Part shown: piece after piece, positions 7,204 to 11,642 of the stretch
Numbering within the stretch: the first letter of the stretch is position 1
How the letters are laid out: the number at the start of each line of letters is the position of its first letter
Source: Actinomycetota bacterium
GTDB taxonomy: Bacteria > Actinomycetota > Acidimicrobiia > IMCC26256 > JACDBD01
Assembly: GCA_013695115.1 (NCBI GenBank)
Contig: JACDBD010000038.1
Coordinates: 1 to 11,642 of the forward strand
Length of the DNA stretch: 11,642 bases
Direction of reading: 5' to 3'
Program-made: the position numbers and the translations under genes
Notes under the pieces: model-generated
Database searches by the model: none
Told to the model about the DNA's origin: nothing
Seen by the model: only the letters and a program-made list of their open reading frames with translations

Positions 7204-7680
7204 TCAGCCCTCGCCCTCGACCTCGGCGGGCTCTCGTTCCTTGAGGCGGAGCAGGAACGCGGCGACGGCGAGCACGAGGGCCAGGCCGCCGAGCACGCCG
7301 ATCTCGACCATCGCGTCGCGGAACGGCTCGAAGCCGTGCCCGCGCGTGTCCTCGGCGCCGGCGATCACGACGATCTCCTTGATGGAGGCGATGACGCCGA
7401 CCAGGAGGAACGGCTCGGCAATGAGCCGGCGCTCCCGGATGGTCACCCGCACTGCGCCCAGGAGCTCTACGAAGATGAACGTGAGGAGCAGCGCCTCGAG
7501 CGTGTTGCGTGCCGCCACCTCGACGCCGTCAGGTAGGTCGGTGACGAGGCGGTAGGCGGCTTGGACGAGCAGGATCCCGGCTCCGGCAGTAAGGACGACT
7601 GCCGCGAACGCATAGATGACTGTCTCGATTACGTTGAAGACGCGGTCGATCGTCTCTCGCGTCTGGTCGTTGCCGTTCAT
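7204..7680 (-). CDS. PsiE-family (phosphate-starvation-inducible) membrane protein
   Basis: The product is 158 residues from ATG 7680, with AGAGGAGA ten bases upstream. Four membrane helices are evident at about residues 20-42, 60-80, 88-107 and 124-146. The central part, ALLLTFIFVELLGAVRVTIRERRL then FLLVGVIASIKEIVVIAGAE, fits the PsiE family pattern of a conserved acidic residue in helix 2, a basic loop and an IKE-type segment in helix 3. PsiE was named for phosphate-starvation induction in E. coli; its molecular role is not known. Here it is the first gene of a unit with the phospholipase D gene, whose GTG lies three bases after this stop. The C-terminus is acidic and glutamate-rich (EREPAEVEGEG). 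I see no Pho-box-like repeat upstream. Confidence 0.8.
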   Translation of the reverse strand: MNGNDQTRETIDRVFNVIETVIYAFAAVVLTAGAGILLVQAAYRLVTDLPDGVEVAARNTLEALLLTFIFVELLGAVRVTIRERRLIAEPFLLVGVIASIKEIVVIAGAEDTRGHGFEPFRDAMVEIGVLGGLALVLAVAAFLLRLKEREPAEVEGEG

Positions 7681-8017
7681 GACGGGCGTGTCTCCTCTGT
7701 CGCTCGAGGGCTGATCTCAGCTGCCATGGGTGTCGGCCTACCCGATTCTGCCCCGGAGGTACTCGAGAAAGGGACGATGGCCGCCCGCGACACATCGCCT
7801 GCCGAGTGCGTTGGCGACAATAATTGCACGACGGAATCGATCTTCCGCGTCCCGCGTGCATATCTGGCGATCGGCGCTCGCAGGAAGACGCCAGGGTGGA
7901 CAGTCTGTGCGGTGTACCGCGGGTTGATGTTTCGATCCCCGTCGATCTCTGGAGGACGGGAAGATTTGATTGTCGGCACGGCGCGTGCTCGCACCGTGCC
8001 GACGCACGATTCGTCGA
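7681..8017. other. Intergenic region upstream of PsiE-like gene
   Basis: This 337-base stretch contains the ribosome binding site of the PsiE-like gene and the strong hairpin at 7972-8003. A short AT-rich patch lies at 7819-7826 (ATAATTGC region) about 140 bases before the PsiE start; it might belong to a promoter but no good hexamer pair was found. Long overlapping frames on both strands are not coding by composition. Confidence 0.5.
7972..8003 (-). terminator. Hairpin terminator candidate after tandem ABM-like gene
   Basis: GTCGGCACGG (7972-7981) and CCGTGCCGAC (7994-8003) are perfect 10-base arms around a 12-base loop. On the minus strand the stem begins 14 bases after the stop of the gene at 8018-8662 and is followed by AATCAAATCTT. 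The stem is strong; the tail is only moderately T-rich, so intrinsic termination is likely but not certain. Confidence 0.6.
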
Positions 8018-8662
8018 TCAGATCGGGCTGAACCACTCCGAGAAGCGCCGAAAGGAGCCGGGCGCGTCCGCGGCCACGAGGCGAGCAGCGATCGCCTGCC
8101 ATTCCTCGTCGGTCGTGAGCGCTTCGCGCCAGCGGCCCTGGGCGGTGAACGATGCCGACTCGGTCGAGCTGACGAAGGTCGGGATGTTCTCGCCAGTGGT
8201 GATCTGGACGATGCGGCATCGTGAGGCACCGAGACGGAGCAGCGCCTTGGCCGAGTCGACCGCGAGCGCGATGGCGTCCTCGCCTTGACCGGGGTTCGGT
8301 TTCCAGGCCACGAGCGTGCCGACGCGACCCGGCGTGCCTGCCGGCAGACCGACGTCGAGGACGTTGAAGCCGATGATCTCGCCAAGCATCGATGGAGCGT
8401 TCTCGGCGTTGATCTGTGTCATGAACGTCTGGTACTCGCTGTCGCCCATCATCCGGTCGAGCAGCTCGCCCATCTCGCTCTGACTGGGCGCTTCGAACTT
8501 GAAGCTCGTCGCTCCACTCGCGGTGCCGCCACCGCCGAAGCGGTACGCGACTTCGTCCGCGCCGAGGTGTTCGAAGAGTTTCATGCCTTCTTGGGCCTGA
8601 GTAAGCGCTTCATCGCGTCGGCCCGGTCTGATCTGTCCGGCTATTACGTATCCGGTTCTCAT
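8018..8662 (-). CDS. Protein of two fused ABM/NIPSNAP-like halves, unknown role
   Basis: The product is 214 residues from ATG 8662, preceded by GAAGGGGA; the frame continues upstream to 8884 but that part is arginine-rich and non-coding. Residues 1-105 start with a strand (RTGYVIAGQIRPG), have a helix (RDEALTQAQEGMKLFEHLG), strands (EVAYRFGG, TSFKFEA), a helix (EMGELLDRMMGDSEYQTFM) and a strand (GFNVLDVG). Residues about 113-214 repeat this order: RVGTLVAWKPNPGQG, AIALAVDSAKALLRLGA, CRIVQITTGENIP, SASFTAQG, then a final helix. This is the pattern of a duplicated dimeric alpha/beta-barrel protein. No active-site residue is evident. It is divergent from the catalase across a 378-base shared region with two palindromes, which hints at joint regulation. 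Confidence 0.85.
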   Translation of the reverse strand: MRTGYVIAGQIRPGRRDEALTQAQEGMKLFEHLGADEVAYRFGGGGTASGATSFKFEAPSQSEMGELLDRMMGDSEYQTFMTQINAENAPSMLGEIIGFNVLDVGLPAGTPGRVGTLVAWKPNPGQGEDAIALAVDSAKALLRLGASRCRIVQITTGENIPTFVSSTESASFTAQGRWREALTTDEEWQAIAARLVAADAPGSFRRFSEWFSPI

Positions 8663-8692
8663 GGGGTCCCCTTCACTGGCTCGTTTTGGAGA

Positions 8693-8710
8693 GCGGTTCG
8701 CTCGAACCGC
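8693..8710. promoter_or_regulatory. Inverted repeat, operator-like, upstream of tandem ABM-like gene
   Basis: GCGGTTCG (8693-8700) and CGAACCGC (8703-8710) are perfect 8-base arms with a two-base centre. It ends 31 bases before the ATG at 8662 on the minus strand, a place where a repressor site or a 5'-leader hairpin would act. No T run follows, so a terminator is unlikely. Confidence 0.5.
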
Positions 8711-8937
8711 CATGTCCGGCCGTCGTGTAAAGGGGGTCTCCCTCTCCGCCCGGGACGCGTTACGACGTCCAGGTCGGAGCCTAAGGCACGACCCCGGCGA
8801 GCGACAGAGGCGGACAAGGGTCGACCCGACGCGCGACGGCGTTATTGACGCCCGAGCCGATGCCGCGAATAGAACGCTGCCCACAAGTGCACGGGGCGGG
8901 GAGTGTGGCTCTCCTATCTGCCGTGCGTTGGCGGACT

Positions 8938-8952
8938 ACCGTCTGAGACGGT
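8938..8952. promoter_or_regulatory. Perfect palindrome upstream of catalase
   Basis: ACCGTCTGAGACGGT is a perfect inverted repeat of 7-base arms around one G, ending 88 bases before the catalase ATG. Its size and symmetry fit a dimeric regulator site. It does not look like the AT-rich Fur/PerR boxes that often control catalases. Confidence 0.45.
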
Positions 8953-9040
8953 CACCCGTTCAAGGTAGGTATCGGGAGAACCGGGAAAGCTCAATCCGCG
9001 GCTAGCCCTCAATAGCCCTTGCCCACAATGGAGCAGCGAC

Positions 9041-10561
9041 ATGGCCGAGCAGAATTACACGACGAATAGCGCCGGAATCCCCGTCGCAAGTGACGAGCAC
9101 TCGCTGACTGTTGGCCCTGACGGTCCGATCCTGCTGCAGGACCACCACCTGATCGAAAAGATGGCGCAGTTCAATCGCGAACGGGTGCCCGAGCGTCAGC
9201 CGCACGCCAAAGGCGGCGGCGCCTTCGGCCGGTTCGAGGTGACGAGCGATGTGAGTGGCTACACGACGGCTGGTCTGTTCCAGCCGGGCCGGACCACCGA
9301 ACTCCTCGTCCGGTTCTCCACCGTGGCTGGTGAGCGCGGCAGCCCGGACACTTGGCGCGACCCTCGCGGCTTCGCGATCAAGTTCTATACCGCAGAGGGC
9401 AACTACGACATGGTTGGCAACAACACGCCGGTCTTCTTCCTCCGGGACCCGATGAAGTTCCAGGACTTCATCCGCTCGCAGAAGCGCCGCGCCGACAACG
9501 ATCTGCGCGATCACGACATGCAGTGGGACTTCTGGACCCTCTCGCCCGAGTCGGCTCATCAGGTGACGTGGCTCATGGGCGACCGTGGTATCCCGCGCAC
9601 GTGGCGGCACATGGACGGTTTCTCCAGCCACACGTACATGTGGGTCAATCCCGTCGGTGAGAGGTTCTGGGTTCGGTACCACTTCAAGACCGATCAGGGC
9701 ATCGAGTTCTTCACGCAGGACGAGGCCGACCAGATGGCCTCGATGGACACCGACTACCACAAGCGCGATCTGTACGAGGCGATCGAGCGAGGTAACGGCC
9801 CGAGCTGGACGCTCAAGATGCAGATCATGCCGTTCGAGGACGCCAAGTCCTACCGGTTCAACCCATTCGACCTGACCAAGGTCATCTCACAGAAGGACTA
9901 CCCGCCCATCGATGTCGGCACGATGACCCTCGACCGCAACCCGGCCGACTTCCACACCGAGATCGAGCAGGCCGCGTTCGAGCCGAGCAACTTCGTGCCG
10001 GGCATCGGCCCGAGTCCCGACAAGATGCTCTTGGGCCGCTTGTTCTCGTATCCCGACGCCCACCGTTACCGCATCGGCGCCAACTACAACGAGTTGCCGG
10101 TCAACGCCGCGCGCGCCACCGAGGTTCGGGCCTACGCCAAGGACGGCCACATGCGCCACCACAACCCCGGCGACCCGGTCTACGTGCCCAACTCGAAGGG
10201 CGGTCCGCACGCCGACACGGCGCGCTTCGGCGAACCGGCAGGATGGCATGCCGACGGCGACATGCAACACGCCGCCTACACACTCCACGCCGAGGACGAC
10301 GACTGGGGCCAGGCCGGCACGCTGGTCCGCGACGTGCTCGACGACGCCGCTCGGGAGCGGCTGGTCCACAACATCGTTGGTCACCTGCTCAACGGGGTGA
10401 GCGAGCCGGTGCTGCTGCGCGCGTTCGAGTACTGGCGCAACGTCGACAAGAACCTGGGCGACAAGATCGAGGCAGACGTGCGCGCAAAGGAAGGAGAGCG
10501 CGACCCCAAGGCAGCGGAGCAGGCCAACCCGGCCCGCAGCACCGCCCAGTCCAAGGCCTGA
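9041..10561 (+). CDS. katA: Monofunctional heme catalase, clade 3 type
   Basis: The enzyme converts hydrogen peroxide to water and oxygen using heme b (or d) and would act in the cytoplasm. The product is 506 residues from ATG 9041, with GGAG seven bases upstream, a typical size for the small-subunit clade. Distal-side residues are His55 in [13 protein letters not shown] and Asn128 in VGNNTPVFF. The proximal heme ligand is Tyr337 in [19 protein letters not shown]-type catalase sequence [17 protein letters not shown] is conserved around 273-289. The C-terminus ends with a short alanine/lysine tail. No signal peptide is present. It is a single-gene unit on the plus strand; the neighbouring hemerythrin and divergent ABM-like gene suggest an oxidative-stress setting. 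The family call is certain; katA is a generic symbol. Confidence 0.98.
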   Translation: MAEQNYTTNSAGIPVASDEHSLTVGPDGPILLQDHHLIEKMAQFNRERVPERQPHAKGGGAFGRFEVTSDVSGYTTAGLFQPGRTTELLVRFSTVAGERGSPDTWRDPRGFAIKFYTAEGNYDMVGNNTPVFFLRDPMKFQDFIRSQKRRADNDLRDHDMQWDFWTLSPESAHQVTWLMGDRGIPRTWRHMDGFSSHTYMWVNPVGERFWVRYHFKTDQGIEFFTQDEADQMASMDTDYHKRDLYEAIERGNGPSWTLKMQIMPFEDAKSYRFNPFDLTKVISQKDYPPIDVGTMTLDRNPADFHTEIEQAAFEPSNFVPGIGPSPDKMLLGRLFSYPDAHRYRIGANYNELPVNAARATEVRAYAKDGHMRHHNPGDPVYVPNSKGGPHADTARFGEPAGWHADGDMQHAAYTLHAEDDDWGQAGTLVRDVLDDAARERLVHNIVGHLLNGVSEPVLLRAFEYWRNVDKNLGDKIEADVRAKEGERDPKAAEQANPARSTAQSKA

Positions 10562-10722
10562 GCACTCCCGGTACGGCAAGAGGGACCGCACCCGATGGTC
10601 TGCGATCTCAGCGCTTGACCTAACGACAACGTGTCGAGGGCGTTCGTCTTCGCCGCAACCATTGGTTCACGTCGAGCATCAATCTCTGACGGAGTGTGTC
10701 GGAGCGTCGAACGGACACCGGC

Positions 10723-10875
10723 ACCGCGAGCAGTGCAGGCCTTCTCGCCTGCAACGTGGAACTAGAGCGCTACCGGGTCAAAGGTCGGTGGCAGCGACGA
10801 CCTCGCCACGATCAGTCTCCGCGTCACCAGCTTCTTCCGACCCGAGGGCGGCACCTGGAAGCTCGACCACCGTGG
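10723..10875 (+). pseudogene. Decayed SnoaL/NTF2-like (DUF4440-type) gene, C-terminal piece with frameshift
   Basis: Two plus-strand frames join into the C-terminal half of a SnoaL-like fold protein. One frame reads LLACNVELERYRVK, ending at 10782. Shifting by one base at 10783 gives VGGSDDLATISLRVT then SFFRPEGGTWKLDHRG, ending about 10875. The pattern of a GDLA-type strand, a strand with ERYRV, then LRVT-FFR-GTWKL-HR is characteristic of this family, whose members are small sheet-and-helix proteins with very varied roles. The N-terminal helices are absent upstream, and after HRG the usual HADP ending is replaced by unrelated sequence. One extra G in the AAAGG run explains the shift. The family call is from motif recognition. 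Confidence 0.6.
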
Positions 10876-11004
10876 GGTGCACGTACCAGTTCCGACAGAC
10901 CGTCTCGGTATTCCCGTGAGCTTGTCGCTCGCGGCCTCTAGTGCTGGTCACGTCCTTGTCGGCGATGGGCGCGTCGGGCGCTCTCAGCGGAGGGTTTTGG
11001 CGAA

Positions 11005-11023
11005 GAGGGTCAGGGGAACCCTC
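11005..11023. promoter_or_regulatory. Inverted repeat upstream of hemerythrin gene
   Basis: GAGGGT (11005-11010) and ACCCTC (11018-11023) are perfect arms around seven bases. A nearby AGGGTT at 10991-10996 can pair alternatively with AACCCT at 11017-11022. The element lies about 50 bases before the hemerythrin start and may be an operator; the evidence is only its symmetry and position. Confidence 0.35.
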
Positions 11024-11028
11024 GGCCT

Positions 11029-11051
11029 GTCTTGAACACGACGTCTTGAAC
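11029..11051 (+). repeat. Short direct repeat GTCTTGAAC before hemerythrin gene
   Basis: GTCTTGAAC occurs at 11029-11037 and 11043-11051, a 14-base period with five bases between. The second copy ends nine bases before the GAGGAGA ribosome binding site. Each copy contains TTGAAC, which resembles a -35 hexamer, but no room is left for a -10 element after the second. It may be a tandem regulatory half-site or a small duplication. Confidence 0.45.
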
Positions 11052-11071
11052 TGACGACTGAGGAGAACGAA

Positions 11072-11533
11072 ATGGACGCGATTGCCTTGCTGAAGAACGA
11101 TCACCAGACCGTGTCGAAGCTCTTCAAGCAGTTCGAAAACCTCGGTGAGCACGCCACTACGTCAAAGCAGGGCCTCGTCACCAAGATCACCGAGGAGCTC
11201 ACCACGCATGCCTACATCGAGGAGACGATCTTCTATCCGTTCGCGCGTGAGCGCGTCCCTGACGTCGAGGACGACGTCAAAGAGGGCATTGAGGAGCACC
11301 ACGTCCTCAAGGTGACCATGGCCGAGCTCGCCGCCATGAGCCCGGACGACGAGGAATACGACGCGAAGGTGACTGTCCTCAAGGAGGTCGTCGAGCACCA
11401 CGTCGAGGAAGAAGAAGACGACTGGTTCCCGAAGGTGCGTGATGCGGTCGGTCGGAACGACCTCGGCGAAGTCGGCGATCAGATGGAGGTCGCGAAGAGC
11501 GACGCTCCGGATCGGCCCGACCCCTCCGAATAG
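11072..11533 (+). CDS. Hemerythrin HHE cation-binding domain protein
   Basis: The product is 153 residues from ATG 11072, with AGGAGA six bases upstream. It is a four-helix bundle of the HHE family, which holds a di-iron centre and binds or senses oxygen, nitric oxide or peroxide. Visible ligand candidates are H11 (NDHQTV), H46 and E50 (THAYIEE), H76 or H77 (EEHHVLK), and H109 or H110 with E113/E114 (VEHHVEEEEDDWFP). All five expected histidine/glutamate sites are there. The C-terminal 25 residues are charged and probably disordered, ending in an aspartate- and proline-rich tail. There is no signal peptide or membrane helix, so it is cytoplasmic. It lies downstream of catalase in the same direction but 510 bases away, so it probably has its own promoter. 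Confidence 0.93.
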   Translation: MDAIALLKNDHQTVSKLFKQFENLGEHATTSKQGLVTKITEELTTHAYIEETIFYPFARERVPDVEDDVKEGIEEHHVLKVTMAELAAMSPDDEEYDAKVTVLKEVVEHHVEEEEDDWFPKVRDAVGRNDLGEVGDQMEVAKSDAPDRPDPSE

Positions 11534-11642
11534 GCCGCGATAGGCCGCACCACGCCTCGCACTGAAATGTACGTGGCGCCGATGCGCGGCGCTCCCCGCC
11601 CCGACAGCACGCCTACGGCAATCGACCGCGAGAGCGGCTAGT

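Larger units (their letters stand above)
8663..9040. other. Shared divergent promoter region, tandem ABM-like gene and catalase
   Basis: Two genes diverge from this 378-base region. It holds inverted repeats at 8693-8710 and 8938-8952 and the catalase ribosome binding site near 9030. No protein-coding signal is convincing; open frames on both strands have shadow composition. Confidence 0.6.
10562..11071. other. Region between catalase and hemerythrin genes
   Basis: This 510-base stretch holds the SnoaL-like remnant (about 10723-10875), then repeats near 10991-11051 and the hemerythrin ribosome binding site. No clear terminator hairpin follows the catalase stop. The first 160 bases carry no signal I can support. 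Confidence 0.5.

Noticed and set aside
6457..7536. Plus-strand open frame of 359 codons opposite phospholipase D and PsiE-like genes
   Set aside because: Mirror of two well-supported genes; no domain seen in its translation.
8845..8873. TTGACG and AATAGA with 17-base spacing, as a catalase promoter
   Set aside because: The -10 match is weak (three of six) and it lies about 170 bases from the start codon; in GC-rich DNA this is not enough.
11567..11641. 24-codon open frame after the hemerythrin gene
   Set aside because: No ribosome binding site, no recognisable composition and close to the window edge.

Overview
The window is GC-rich DNA with dense minus-strand genes and frequent GTG starts, which suggests a high-GC actinobacterium. 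Several protein types (the two-domain phospholipase D, the catalase, the remnant amidohydrolase) resemble those of Acidimicrobiia-like or other soil and water actinobacteria. This placement is an inference from style and gene content; there is no rRNA or marker gene here. No tRNA, rRNA, CRISPR array, insertion sequence or phage gene was seen.

Layout. Positions 1-786 (minus) hold the start of a multi-pass membrane protein that runs off the left edge. Positions about 927-1189 (minus) hold a decayed amidohydrolase fragment with a frameshift. Then, all on the minus strand, come a 93-residue ABM-like (dimeric alpha/beta barrel) protein (1299-1580), a secreted 460-residue protein of unknown function (1969-3351), a sensor histidine kinase (3447-4790) and its OmpR-type response regulator (4787-5467), a phospholipase D family protein (5584-7200) directly coupled to a PsiE-family membrane protein (7204-7680), and a 214-residue protein that looks like two fused ABM-like halves (8018-8662). 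On the plus strand are a clade-3 heme catalase (9041-10561), a frameshifted SnoaL/NTF2-like remnant (about 10723-10875) and a hemerythrin HHE protein (11072-11533).

How the parts fit. The regulator and kinase genes overlap and form a two-component operon. Upstream of the regulator and again upstream of the secreted-protein gene lies the same spaced direct repeat, TGAGAG-N5-TGAGAA on the plus strand, with an 11-base period (one helical turn), as OmpR-family regulators typically bind. This links the two-component system to its own expression and to the secreted protein, and is the most interesting signal in the window. The PsiE-like and phospholipase D genes form a second transcription unit that may act on membranes or phospholipids. 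The catalase, the hemerythrin and the divergent tandem ABM-like gene suggest an oxidative or general stress neighbourhood, and palindromes sit in front of both divergent genes. The two decayed genes show that short genes are being lost between the conserved ones.
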